From Alistipes sp. (GTDB lineage Bacteria; Bacteroidota; Bacteroidia; Bacteroidales; Rikenellaceae), in contig JAFLRT010000006.1 in NCBI GenBank assembly GCA_022511295.1, forward strand, positions 1 to 46,369: a stretch of 46,369 nucleotides of DNA. Reading direction: 5' to 3'. The position numbers and the translations under genes were made by a program. The notes under the pieces were generated by a model that worked only from the letters and a program-made list of their open reading frames with translations, had not been told where the DNA came from and did not search any database. This document shows positions 25,092-33,635 of the stretch, one piece after another. Within the stretch, counting starts at the first letter, position 1, and each line of letters begins with the position of its first letter.

Positions 25092-25104
25092 AATTATTAA
25101 ATCT

Positions 25105-26490
25105 ATGAAACTAAAACAATTTATCGGTATAGCCATACTGCTGGGCGGTATGATGTGCGCGGCATTGCCTGTCTCGGCGCAGAGTCAGGTTATGGAGGAT
25201 ATCTATATCTCGACCGAGTCCGACGGCATGTGGGTAAAGAATTCGACAGAATTCCCTAAAGATCTCCCTATTTTGAAAGTCCGTTTGAAAGATAACGGCG
25301 GTACTACAAGCGACTTTTTCGATTTCGCTACGATATATCTTAATGATGCTCCGAATGCCAAATATCCCAGTCACGAAATCGATGCAAGGAAATTTAAGGT
25401 CAATCGCATCAAATTTAAAAAATTGGAAGTCGGTGAAGACGGTTGGCGTATTTATACATTCGAGAAACCTGCATATATGCGTTCGACCCATACAAACAGT
25501 GCGTGCCTCTTAAATGTTCAGTTTTTTGTAAGTGATGCAGATGCAAAGAAGAGACTGCTTAACTCTTATCTGTCTGTAAAGAAATCTGAACGGTATAATA
25601 ATGCAGCTCTATTTTGCGAGGACGGCGACCCGTCTCATCTCGGCGAGAAAAGCGACAAGTTGAGATATTCGACCACGCCCGAGTTGGTTGACGTTTATCG
25701 CAACAAGGCGGCAGAACTTGCCGAGGCGGAGCGTCAGCGCAAAGAGGCGGAAGAGAAGGCACGCTTGGAGAAAGAGGAGGCTGAACGTCAGGCTGCCGAG
25801 GCGGAACGCAAGAAGTTTCAGGCATTAGGCGTAACGAACGACGCCGACGGCGAAAGGTTCATGAAGGCATATAATAATGATTACTATGGATATATCGGTT
25901 ACTATTATTATGCCGGCAAAGGAGTCAAAAGAAATTATAAACTGGCAGAAGAATACTTTACAAAAGCAATTAAGCAAAAGAATATGTATTCTCCTTCGTG
26001 GCAGATCAGCGACTACGACCATACTGCTGAAGGCAGAAGAATAAGTAAAATTATTCTGGCGGATATGTATTGGACGGGTAAAAACGGAAAGAAGGATATT
26101 AATAAGGCATTACAATTGTATTTCAAGGATGGAGAATACTATATGCCCGACAAATATTATTTCGATGAAACAGAGATAGATGCGATGATACAACTTTTTC
26201 AATATAGAGCGGGGCGCTATTACGATGTGGACGGCGCCGCCCCGAGCAGCGAAAAAAGCATCTACAAGGCTGCGGACTTGTATAAGAAGGTTTGGCAGAG
26301 TAAACGTGTATTGAATGCTCAATATGCCGAATGCTGCTATCGTCTCGCATACTATGTCGAGACAAATCGTTATTACGACGCCACTTTTGATACCCCCCGC
26401 CAATGCTACCTCGAAGCGATTAAATACGGCTCGCCCGCAATCAAGGCAAAGGCGGAACAGCGCCTGAAACAGATAGAAGACGACTATTAG
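25105..26490 (+). CDS. Secreted coiled-coil / Sel1-like repeat protein
   Basis: A 461-residue exported protein. A signal peptide (hydrophobic core IGIAILLGGMMCAALP, cleavage near VSA-QS) is followed by a ~150-residue beta-rich domain. Residues ~200-243 form a Glu/Ala/Arg-rich coiled coil (AEAERQRKEAEEKARLEKEE). Residues ~260-460 carry Sel1/TPR-like helical hairpins (YYYYAGKGVKRNYKLAEEYF, ADMYWTGKNGKKDINKALQL). Sel1 repeats usually mediate protein contacts in signalling or envelope assemblies. The gene is more AT-rich than its surroundings, perhaps from transfer. It is followed by a very strong terminator and faces the kinase operon. Confidence 0.75.
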   Translation: MKLKQFIGIAILLGGMMCAALPVSAQSQVMEDIYISTESDGMWVKNSTEFPKDLPILKVRLKDNGGTTSDFFDFATIYLNDAPNAKYPSHEIDARKFKVNRIKFKKLEVGEDGWRIYTFEKPAYMRSTHTNSACLLNVQFFVSDADAKKRLLNSYLSVKKSERYNNAALFCEDGDPSHLGEKSDKLRYSTTPELVDVYRNKAAELAEAERQRKEAEEKARLEKEEAERQAAEAERKKFQALGVTNDADGERFMKAYNNDYYGYIGYYYYAGKGVKRNYKLAEEYFTKAIKQKNMYSPSWQISDYDHTAEGRRISKIILADMYWTGKNGKKDINKALQLYFKDGEYYMPDKYYFDETEIDAMIQLFQYRAGRYYDVDGAAPSSEKSIYKAADLYKKVWQSKRVLNAQYAECCYRLAYYVETNRYYDATFDTPRQCYLEAIKYGSPAIKAKAEQRLKQIEDDY

Positions 26491-26508
26491 CCGTCGGCCC
26501 GACGCAAC

Positions 26509-26552
26509 GCAATACAAAAGCCCCGAGTGCAATCTCGGGGCTTTTGTATTGC
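26509..26552. terminator. Strong bidirectional terminator after the Sel1-like gene
   Basis: A perfect 19-bp stem: GCAATACAAAAGCCCCGAG (26509-26527) and its complement at 26534-26552 around a 6-nt loop. T-runs flank it on both strands, so it can end both the Sel1-like gene and, more distally, the convergent kinase operon. Confidence 0.9.
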
Positions 26553-26680
26553 AATGATGCCCGAAGCACCACGTTGCGGCATCATTATATTTTGACTTCG
26601 ACATGACGGAACTCGTCGCACAAATGCTCGAAGCGAACACCGCCTCGTTTGCCGCAAACGTATCTCACAGCGACTTCGAT

Positions 26681-28000
26681 TCACTGCACAGCCGTTGTCT
26701 CATATCTTATCTTATATATCTCCTGCAGTTCCCTGTTATGCGGCTCTATGATAGTCGTTGCGTGATTGTAGAGGGCATTGACAATCTCGGAACGCTCCCT
26801 GTCTGCAAAGGAACTGCAATGCTCCTCGACAAAGACCCCCGGATAGTCGGTAAAGGTATTAAGCCGTTCGTAGTACTCCTTGCCGAGATAGCCTGTCTGC
26901 CTCATGGTATCGGCGTAGTGCGCCAACCCCAACTCTTCGAAGAGTTTGTCCAGTTGCGCCGTACCGCTCTCAATGGCTTCACTGATACGAATATTGCGCA
27001 TATCGGTTTGCGACGGCTCCGACGGAGAGTACTCCTTGCCGATATATCCTGTCTTACTCATGGTATCGGCGTAGTGCGCCAACTCCAATTCTTCGACAAG
27101 TTTGTCCGCCTGCGCCGTACCGCTCTCTACGGCTTCACTGACACGAATATTGCGCATATCGGTTTGCGACGGCTCCGACGGAGAGTGTTTCCATAACATA
27201 ATGATAACAAGCGCAATCGTCATCACCGCAACCATTGCGGCAAAGAGCCGCATACCTCTACCCCTATCTCTTCCGAAGGCCTCCTGAAGCTCCGCGACGC
27301 TCTGCCAACGCCGGTCGGCAGGCAGCAGACATCGACGGATAATACGTCTGCGACCCAAATCCATCTGCGAGAATACAACACCGAGGCTATATATATCGTT
27401 GCGCACATCGGCCTCGGCTGTCTCCTTTTGTTCGGGCGACATATAGTCCGGTGTACCTGCCGGCTGTTTCAGTACGGCATAGTTGTCGCTGTCTGCAAGT
27501 CCGAAGTCGATTATGCGTATACCGGCCCCGTTTTGCGTAACGATGATATTAGACGGTTTCAGGTCGCGGTGAACAATACCCTTGGAGTGTATATAGGCTA
27601 CAGCCTCCATAATTTTATCCGCCACAGCACGACGCTGCACACGTGTCGAACGACCCTTGACGAGCCACTCCCCGAGCGTAAGACCGTCGGCATACTCGGC
27701 TACAATGCACATTCCCAAGCCCTCTACCTGCTCAAACCCCGCAACAGTGATAACCGAGGGGTGCTGAAGTTCGGCCAAAAGTTCAAACTCCTTACGCAGA
27801 CGCTGACGGAAAGCCTCCTCGCCGGCTGCATCCCTCTGCAAGCCTTTAAGCATCCACCAACGACCGTAACGCTTGGCCTTTGCCACAACATTATACTGCG
27901 ACTCGGATATTACAGATATATCGGTAAACGACGACGATATACCTTCGAACGAGTCGATGATATATCCCGAAGCCGATGATGAGCTGTTATAATCTCTCAT
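26681..28000 (-). CDS. Transmembrane Hanks-type Ser/Thr kinase with tagged N-terminus and duplicated outer domain
   Basis: A 439-residue kinase. Residues 8-28 carry the SFEG/SFTD tag shared with the regulator at 23317-23973. The kinase domain has Lys52 (MLKGL), Glu71, HRDLKPSN (144-151), DFG (165-167) and SPE (188-190), so it should be active, but the Gly-rich loop is not recognisable. One membrane helix spans 251-270. Outside lie two near-identical 52-residue repeats (273-324 and 325-376), then a ~60-residue tail. It is 5 bp after the thioredoxin-like gene and cotranscribed with it. Role in sensing envelope state is inferred. Confidence 0.9.
   Translation of the reverse strand: MRDYNSSSSASGYIIDSFEGISSSFTDISVISESQYNVVAKAKRYGRWWMLKGLQRDAAGEEAFRQRLRKEFELLAELQHPSVITVAGFEQVEGLGMCIVAEYADGLTLGEWLVKGRSTRVQRRAVADKIMEAVAYIHSKGIVHRDLKPSNIIVTQNGAGIRIIDFGLADSDNYAVLKQPAGTPDYMSPEQKETAEADVRNDIYSLGVVFSQMDLGRRRIIRRCLLPADRRWQSVAELQEAFGRDRGRGMRLFAAMVAVMTIALVIIMLWKHSPSEPSQTDMRNIRVSEAVESGTAQADKLVEELELAHYADTMSKTGYIGKEYSPSEPSQTDMRNIRISEAIESGTAQLDKLFEELGLAHYADTMRQTGYLGKEYYERLNTFTDYPGVFVEEHCSSFADRERSEIVNALYNHATTIIEPHNRELQEIYKIRYETTAVQ
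26873..27184 (-). repeat. 156-bp in-frame tandem duplication in the kinase gene
   Basis: Two 156-bp units, 27029-27184 and 26873-27028, encode 52-residue repeats that both begin SPSEPSQTDMRNIR and end GKEY. They differ at about nine residues (for example VSEAVES versus ISEAIES), so the copy is not brand new. The repeats lie in the extracytoplasmic region. Confidence 0.93.
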
Positions 28001-28005
28001 TCGTG

Positions 28006-29028
28006 CTATATTCCGTAGTGAATCATCTGAAGCAGCTGAGATGCAAGCACATCTTTAAGCACCACGCGCTTATCCTTGTCGAGAAGATATATCGTGGGCA
28101 TCGCACGAAGAACATATGTACCGTTCTCCTGCAATTTGCCGGACTCGTAACCCGTTTTCCAGCCGTCGGGGAAGTGCGACAGCGTCTGCTCCCACAACTC
28201 GCGCTCCTCACCCGAATATATTGCCAGCACATCCATCTCTCCGTCGGCAATCATCTGTGCCAGAAGTTCATCTTCCCACAGTGCAGTGAGTATCTCCTGG
28301 CAGTGTCCGCAATCGGGGTCATAGAATATAAGCAGCATCCGCTCCGAAGATGATGCGCGGTTGAGCGTTGTTCGCCTGCCCGACGGCGTGTTATATGCGA
28401 AGTTGGCGGCAATCATTCCCGGGCGGTTCTTGCGCGCCGCCTCGAGTTGCCACCTCGGGCGCACAGTGCCGTACTCGCCAAGCACCGGCGAACTGACAAT
28501 CTGCTCAAGAAAGAGGATATAATACTCCTCATTCAGCATCGGGGAGTTGGGGTCGTATAGATATTTCTCGGCGATATCCGTAAGCAAAACGTATGACGTA
28601 CTGTCGGCCTCGGCGCGCTTCATAAGCGTCTCGACCGATATGCGTCGCGCCTGCTCGTCAGCGTATGGGAATACACTGATGAAGTTTGAAAACGCCTGCT
28701 CCATAAAGTCGCTGCTATGCGAGCGCAGGGTGTCGGTAAACTCCATCGCATCCCAGAAATGCTCCAAAATATATGCGGCACGCTCCGACGGCTCACGAAG
28801 CGACGACGGGACATCAGGCAACTGCAACTCGCCGTCGGGCTGCAATTTAGTCTGTGTCGTGGTCTGCACCGATGCCGATGCCGGAGCGGAAATCTCCGCT
28901 GTGTTCGGCTCCCCTATGGTCGAAGAGACATCGCCCGAAACGTTGTTCGCCCTGCCGCAACGACATACCGCAAGAAGTGCAAACATTATAACTGTTTTCG
29001 TCGTAATTTTTATAATAGTATGTTGCAT
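28006..29028 (-). CDS. Exported thioredoxin-like protein with N-terminal DUF5106-like domain
   Basis: A 340-residue exported protein. A hydrophobic N-terminus ends in LLAVCRCG, which could be a lipobox (Cys22), though Val at -1 is unusual. A Ser/Thr/Pro/Gln linker (~30-75) leads to a helical domain (~80-200) resembling DUF5106, which often sits before thioredoxin domains in Bacteroidales. The C-terminal thioredoxin fold has the active site CGHC (Cys240-Cys243) in FYDPDCGHCQE and the cis-Pro segment RAMPTIYLLD. It is the middle gene of a barrel-thioredoxin-kinase operon, which suggests a redox or envelope-quality link to the kinase. Confidence 0.8.
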   Translation of the reverse strand: MQHTIIKITTKTVIMFALLAVCRCGRANNVSGDVSSTIGEPNTAEISAPASASVQTTTQTKLQPDGELQLPDVPSSLREPSERAAYILEHFWDAMEFTDTLRSHSSDFMEQAFSNFISVFPYADEQARRISVETLMKRAEADSTSYVLLTDIAEKYLYDPNSPMLNEEYYILFLEQIVSSPVLGEYGTVRPRWQLEAARKNRPGMIAANFAYNTPSGRRTTLNRASSSERMLLIFYDPDCGHCQEILTALWEDELLAQMIADGEMDVLAIYSGEERELWEQTLSHFPDGWKTGYESGKLQENGTYVLRAMPTIYLLDKDKRVVLKDVLASQLLQMIHYGI

Positions 29029-29082
29029 GCAGAACCGGTATTATTGTTTTGACAAGCCGCCGAGGAGCCTGTCTCCATGCTT

Positions 29083-29685
29083 TCAGAAGCAGTATTTGAC
29101 ACCTGCGAGAAGTACGCCCTGACTACCGTAGCCGCACTCTAAGAACCCTCTTATCCATTGAGCGCCGGCCTCGATACACAGCGCCGAGGCCTGAAAGGCC
29201 ATATCGGCACGAACCGTAGACTGCTTCCTGCCCGCCTGCGGAGTAATACCGTAACTGCTTATCGTAACGCCGCCGCCCACTCTCGAATATACACCGAAGT
29301 GCTTGGAGTCATACCAGTAATACTTCAGGGTAGGCATAATGGTAATATAGTTGCCTGAAATTTTGGGCGCTAATGCCGATTGGCCGTCCTTGCTCTTGCC
29401 TATCTCGTAGGTAACGGCGCCGCCGATATATAATTTATTCGACAGGGCGTGCATATATTGCAGATTGAAGCCTCCAAGATGGCTCATACGAATCTTATGC
29501 CCCGAGATGATATTCATAAGGGTCGATGTTGCGGGGTCGCCTATATTGGTATGGGTCAGAAAGCCGTATGACGCCGCTATCTCGTTGCGATAGAGAGGTA
29601 TCACATCGACATTTATACTTTTCTGCGCCGATACGGACTGCGAACAGAGCAGCAGCGCAAAGATTAAAAAGAGACTTTTCTTCAT
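29083..29685 (-). CDS. Outer-membrane beta-barrel protein, uncharacterised
   Basis: A 200-residue exported protein. The signal peptide (LFLIFALLLCSQSVSA, cleaved before QKS) is followed by alternating hydrophobic/polar strands (GFNLQYMHALSNKLYIGGAV, NYITIMPTLKYYWYDSKHFGVYSRVGGG) and a terminal Phe (VKYCF), the pattern of a small eight-stranded outer-membrane barrel. No specific family recognised. It is the first gene of an operon with the thioredoxin-like protein (54 bp downstream) and the Ser/Thr kinase, and has its own consensus -7 box about 55 bp upstream. Confidence 0.78.
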   Translation of the reverse strand: MKKSLFLIFALLLCSQSVSAQKSINVDVIPLYRNEIAASYGFLTHTNIGDPATSTLMNIISGHKIRMSHLGGFNLQYMHALSNKLYIGGAVTYEIGKSKDGQSALAPKISGNYITIMPTLKYYWYDSKHFGVYSRVGGGVTISSYGITPQAGRKQSTVRADMAFQASALCIEAGAQWIRGFLECGYGSQGVLLAGVKYCF

Positions 29686-29702
29686 ATCAACTATATTTTT
29701 AT

Positions 29703-29747
29703 GGGGTCAGCACCCCGTTAAACTTCACTCCTGACGATACAAATATA
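29703..29747 (-). promoter_or_regulatory. Promoter and leader of the barrel-thioredoxin-kinase operon
   Basis: Minus-strand TATATTTG (plus CAAATATA, 29740-29747) matches the -7 consensus; the upstream region is very AT-rich without a clear TTTG. The leader holds a small palindrome, GGGGT-cagc-ACCCC (29703-29716), shortly before the start codon, which could modulate translation. Confidence 0.5.
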
Positions 29748-29775
29748 TAAATTTATAAATTATATAAAAAGGGTG

Positions 29776-31074
29776 CTACCTTCTGTAATATGTTCTCAAA
29801 CCGTAGGTCGTTATTACAGCGAAGCAGAGCAGCGGCAGCGCGAACGACACATTGACCGCCGGCAGCGAACCGACACTTCCCAGGTCGATAATCATTCCCT
29901 GAAGCGGCGGCATAAGCGCACCGCCGACAATGGCCATAACGAGGAATGCCGCTCCGAGCGTTGTATCTTCGTTGTCTACATTCTCAAGTGCTATGCCGTA
30001 TATTGTCGGGAACATGAGCGACATAAAGACGCTTATGGCCACAAGGCAGTAGAGACCCGCTTTGCCTACGATAAATATCGTTCCGAGGGTTGCCAGCGCC
30101 GCACCGACGCCGAAGATGGCGAGCAGCATGCGCGAATTGACATACTTCATAAGGAAGGTGCTTATAAAGCGGCTGCAAAGGAACAACGACATAGCCAGTA
30201 TATTGTATCTCTGCGCCACAGCCTTGTTTATTCCAAGATTGTCGGCATACTGAATGATAAAGGTCCAGACCATAATCTGCGCCGCGACATAAAAGACCTG
30301 AGCCACAACACCCTCGCGGTAGACGACATTCCGCCAAAGGCGAGAGAGAGTACCGCCGGCACTGCTCCTTTTCTGATTGCTGCGCGCGGTGTCGGGCATC
30401 TTTTTCAGTGCGATAATCACGAACATCACGAGTACGACAATACCCAGAATAACATAGGGATTGCGTATCACGGCGAGGTCGTGAAGACGTATATCGGCCT
30501 TCTCGGCCTCGGAGAGCGTTTGGAAAATCTGCTCGCCGGCTTCATTGCGCATATCCGACCACAGCGACGGCAGCACCACGAGCGACGCCACAGCCATTCC
30601 CGAGAGCGAACCCATAGGATTGAACGCCTGCGCAAGATTTAGCCTTCGCGTAGAACTCTCCTTGGAACCGAGCGAGAGGATAAAGGGGTTGGCGGTCGTC
30701 TCGAGGAATGCCAATCCGAAGGTCAGTATATAGAGCGATATACAGAAGAATGTAAACTCCTGATATGCCGCTGCCGGAATAAAGAGAAATGCACCTGTGG
30801 CATAGAGCGCCAAACCGAGCAGAATACCGCTCTTATAACTGAAGCGACGTATAAAGAGCGCAGCCGGTATCGCCATAGTGGCATATCCGCCGTAGAATGC
30901 GAACTGCACCATCGACGCCTTGGCGGCAGAAAGTTCCATAAGCGTCTGAAAGGCCGCCACCATAGGATTGGTGATATCGTTGGCAAATCCCCACAGTGCA
31001 AAGAGCGACGTTATGAGGATAAACGTTACGAGATATTTTTTCTCGACGAGTCGGGGTTTGTTCTCCAATTTCAT
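29776..31074 (-). CDS. fucP: L-fucose:H+ symporter
   Basis: A 432-residue major facilitator superfamily transporter with 12 predicted membrane helices. FALWGFANDITNPM near residue 30 contains the Asp equivalent to E. coli FucP Asp46, and LAFLETTANPF contains the Glu equivalent to Glu135, both needed for proton-coupled fucose uptake. Length fits. It is the last gene of the fuc operon, 27 bp after the mutarotase. It imports free fucose released from mucin or milk glycans across the inner membrane. Confidence 0.95.
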   Translation of the reverse strand: MKLENKPRLVEKKYLVTFILITSLFALWGFANDITNPMVAAFQTLMELSAAKASMVQFAFYGGYATMAIPAALFIRRFSYKSGILLGLALYATGAFLFIPAAAYQEFTFFCISLYILTFGLAFLETTANPFILSLGSKESSTRRLNLAQAFNPMGSLSGMAVASLVVLPSLWSDMRNEAGEQIFQTLSEAEKADIRLHDLAVIRNPYVILGIVVLVMFVIIALKKMPDTARSNQKRSSAGGTLSRLWRNVVYREGVVAQVFYVAAQIMVWTFIIQYADNLGINKAVAQRYNILAMSLFLCSRFISTFLMKYVNSRMLLAIFGVGAALATLGTIFIVGKAGLYCLVAISVFMSLMFPTIYGIALENVDNEDTTLGAAFLVMAIVGGALMPPLQGMIIDLGSVGSLPAVNVSFALPLLCFAVITTYGLRTYYRR

Positions 31075-31101
31075 TCAGTTTCAGTTATTATAGACCGTTT
31101 T

Positions 31102-31530
31102 TTATTTGTCATAGAGATGGAACATACGCTCCATAGGGCGCCACTTCTCGGCCGAACTCATACCGGCCTTAGCCTGCTGGAATACAGACATATACTCCTC
31201 CCACTCTTTTTGTCGTGGCAGGGTATCGAGACGGGCCATTGCCGAGTCCCAGTCGAAGTCGGGCAGCGTCTCCACAATCATAAACAGACGTGTACCGACG
31301 ATGTAAATCTCCATCTCGAGTATTCCCACTTCACGAATGCCGTCCAAAATCTCTTGCCATACGGCTTCGCGGCTATGACGCTTGCGGTATTCGGCTATAA
31401 GTTCGGGGTTGTCTCTCAGGTCGAGCGTCTGGCAATAGCGTTTCACACGTACACCGTGAAAACGAGCCGTATATCCCGTTGCAGGCGTCTCGACAACATC
31501 TTTCATCTCTCTGTTTTCGAACTCTTTCAT
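31102..31530 (-). CDS. L-rhamnose/L-fucose mutarotase family protein
   Basis: A 142-residue dimeric alpha/beta-barrel-like protein (RhaM/DUF718 type). The recognisable parts are HGVRVKRYCQTLDLRDNPEL, EMEIYIVGTRLFMIVE and the Trp/Pro-rich end (KWRPMERMFHLYD). RhaM enzymes interconvert alpha and beta anomers of L-rhamnose; within this operon the substrate is most likely L-fucose, serving the isomerase. It is not of the FucU family. The start at 31530 gives a 12-bp gap after the kinase; an in-frame Met lies 8 codons further in. Confidence 0.88.
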   Translation of the reverse strand: MKEFENREMKDVVETPATGYTARFHGVRVKRYCQTLDLRDNPELIAEYRKRHSREAVWQEILDGIREVGILEMEIYIVGTRLFMIVETLPDFDWDSAMARLDTLPRQKEWEEYMSVFQQAKAGMSSAEKWRPMERMFHLYDK

Positions 31531-31542
31531 TTTCAGTTTGAA

Positions 31543-32970
31543 TTATTTGCGCGGGTAGAATACTTGCGGCTGCGCACTGCGTACCGCAACCTCTCTAAGT
31601 TCCTCCATATCCGCTATCTCGCCCTCGGCCATAGCCTGCACAAGGATATTGCCCATAGCCGTAGCCTCGACAGGTCCTGCATATACAGGCACCCCGAGCG
31701 CATCGGCTGTAAGTTGGTTGAGAAGCGCGTTCTGCGAGCCGCCGCCGATGATATTGAGTTGCCTTACAGGCTCCGCAAGCGAGGAGTTCATACCCTCCAC
31801 CGCACGGCGGTAACGCAGCGCAAGCGACTGCAACACGCACCGCACCACAGCAGCCTTACCTTCGGGTACGCTCTGCGCGTGCGCACGGCACCAATCAGTA
31901 ATGGCGCTCTCCATATTCGCAGGATTCATAAATTCGGGCGCATCGACATCTATCACGGCATCGGTGCCGCTCTCGGCTGCTGCAGGGATAATGGTATCGT
32001 ACTGCACCTCTTCGCCACGCTCCTTCCACTCGGCCATAAGGCGCTGCAAAATCCACAGTCCCGTGATATTCTGCAAGAAGCGTATGCGACCGCCTACGCC
32101 GCCCTCATTTGTGCATCCGGCAAGGCGCGCCTTCTCGGTTAGTATGGGTTCATCGACCTCGACACCTAAAAGCGACCACGTACCGGAACTGATAAAGGCC
32201 ACAGGGCGCGACAGCGACGGTATGGCTGCCACAGCGCTCGCCGTATCGTGGCTCCCCACAGCGAAGACCTTGACACGTCCCAGACCCGTCTCGGCGGCGA
32301 TATCATCTTTGAGGTATCCGCGCAGCGTTCCAGGTTCGAGAAGCCTTCCGAAGAGGTGTTCAGGCAATCCCAGCGCACGTATGGTCTCTTTCGACCAGTC
32401 GCGGCGACGGGCATCTATCAGTTCCGATGTGGAGGCTATGCAATACTCATTGCCGGCATTGCCCGTAAGGAAATATCCGAAAAGGTCGGGCATAAAGAGC
32501 AGATGTTCGGCAATTTGCAACTGTACGTCGCCGGCTTGTTTCATCGCATAGAGTTGGAAAAGCGTATTGATAGGCATCACCTGTATACCTGTCAGGGCAT
32601 AGTGCTGCGCACGGTCTATCTGCCCGAAGACCAGTTCGGGCATACCATCGGTACGCGCATCACGATAGCATACCGGATTGCCCACAAGGTTGCCGCAACG
32701 GTCTATAAGACCGAAATCGACACCCCACGTATCTATACCTATACCCTTGACCGCATAGCCTTTGCGAGCCGCTGTGCGCAGACCGCACTTCAACTCCTCA
32801 AAGAGCGACAGGAAATCCCAGTACACCCTCTCTCCGAGCCTTATCTGACGGTTGGGAAAGCGGTATACCTCCTCTGTTTGCAGCCTGCCATCATCCAGCC
32901 AGCCTGCAATGACGCGGCCGCTGCCGCCGCCGAAATCGGCTGCCAAATATACGCTTCGCTCCTTATCCAT
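31543..32970 (-). CDS. FGGY-family sugar kinase, probable L-fuculokinase (RhaB-like)
   Basis: A 475-residue kinase. AADFGGGSGRVI at the N-terminus is the phosphate loop of RhaB-type FGGY kinases; DTWGVDFGLID carries the catalytic Asp region; SSGTWSLLG and IIGGGSQNALLNQL are the C-terminal FGGY blocks. By sequence it resembles rhamnulokinase, but position between FucA and the mutarotase argues for L-fuculose as substrate, giving fuculose-1-phosphate for the aldolase. The start is set at 32970 (MDKERSV), because anything further upstream is antisense-like overlap with fucA. Gap to fucA is 7 bp. Confidence 0.92.
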   Translation of the reverse strand: MDKERSVYLAADFGGGSGRVIAGWLDDGRLQTEEVYRFPNRQIRLGERVYWDFLSLFEELKCGLRTAARKGYAVKGIGIDTWGVDFGLIDRCGNLVGNPVCYRDARTDGMPELVFGQIDRAQHYALTGIQVMPINTLFQLYAMKQAGDVQLQIAEHLLFMPDLFGYFLTGNAGNEYCIASTSELIDARRRDWSKETIRALGLPEHLFGRLLEPGTLRGYLKDDIAAETGLGRVKVFAVGSHDTASAVAAIPSLSRPVAFISSGTWSLLGVEVDEPILTEKARLAGCTNEGGVGGRIRFLQNITGLWILQRLMAEWKERGEEVQYDTIIPAAAESGTDAVIDVDAPEFMNPANMESAITDWCRAHAQSVPEGKAAVVRCVLQSLALRYRRAVEGMNSSLAEPVRQLNIIGGGSQNALLNQLTADALGVPVYAGPVEATAMGNILVQAMAEGEIADMEELREVAVRSAQPQVFYPRK

Positions 32971-32977
32971 ATCTCTG

Positions 32978-33622
32978 TCAGCTCTTTTTACCAAGAACGT
33001 AAGACTCCAAATCGTCAATCTCCGCCTCGGTAAGCACCGAGTAGTCGCCGCCCGACTCGACGATGATACGGCACGCCATCTCGAAGAAGGTTGCACGCTC
33101 GAACACCTGGTCGAAATCCTTGCCGCACACCACCTGTCCGTGATTGGTGAGCAGCACCGAGTTGTGGTTGCGCATAGCCTCCACCACCGCTGCCGCCAAT
33201 TCGGGCGAACCGGGACGGAAATAGGGTACAACAGGTATCTCGCGTCCGACATGTACCGGCACCTCGGCCGTTACGTTGAAGTTCGTCGGCTTGCGTTTCA
33301 TGCAGGCGACAGCCGTAGCATACTCCGACTGAAAGTGCAGCACGACATTCACATCCGACCGCTCGCGCAGAACGCCCAGATGAAAGGTACTCTCCATCGA
33401 CGGTTTCACTCCGTTGAGCGGTATGCCGTCGGCGATATTGCATACCGCTACCTTCTCACGTTGCAGTGCAGGCACCCATGAGCCGGTACCCGATACGAGT
33501 GCCAGGTCGCCCACGCGCCACGAGAGGTTGCCGGAACTGCAAAGCATAAGTTTCGCAGTTCCGTATCGGTGCGCCGCTGCGAGGAACTCCTCGAAGTGGC
33601 GGTCGGTTATCTCTCCAAACAT
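32978..33622 (-). CDS. fucA: L-fuculose-1-phosphate aldolase (class II)
   Basis: A 214-residue zinc-dependent aldolase that splits fuculose-1-phosphate into dihydroxyacetone phosphate and L-lactaldehyde. SSGNLSWR, SGTGSWVP, KPSMESTFHL (with the catalytic Glu) and TNHGQVVCG (with a zinc His) match the family. In E. coli FucA the zinc site includes a His-x-His pair; here that position reads LHFQSEY, so the second His is Gln. This may be a lineage variant with a different metal geometry. The gene is 13 bp after fucI. Confidence 0.92.
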   Translation of the reverse strand: MFGEITDRHFEEFLAAAHRYGTAKLMLCSSGNLSWRVGDLALVSGTGSWVPALQREKVAVCNIADGIPLNGVKPSMESTFHLGVLRERSDVNVVLHFQSEYATAVACMKRKPTNFNVTAEVPVHVGREIPVVPYFRPGSPELAAAVVEAMRNHNSVLLTNHGQVVCGKDFDQVFERATFFEMACRIIVESGGDYSVLTEAEIDDLESYVLGKKS

Positions 33623-33635
33623 ACGTCAATACAAT

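Noticed and set aside
23317..29685. Region as a prophage or anti-phage defence island
   Set aside because: No integrase, transposase, phage structural gene, nuclease or known defence domain is visible; the genes look like envelope and signalling functions.
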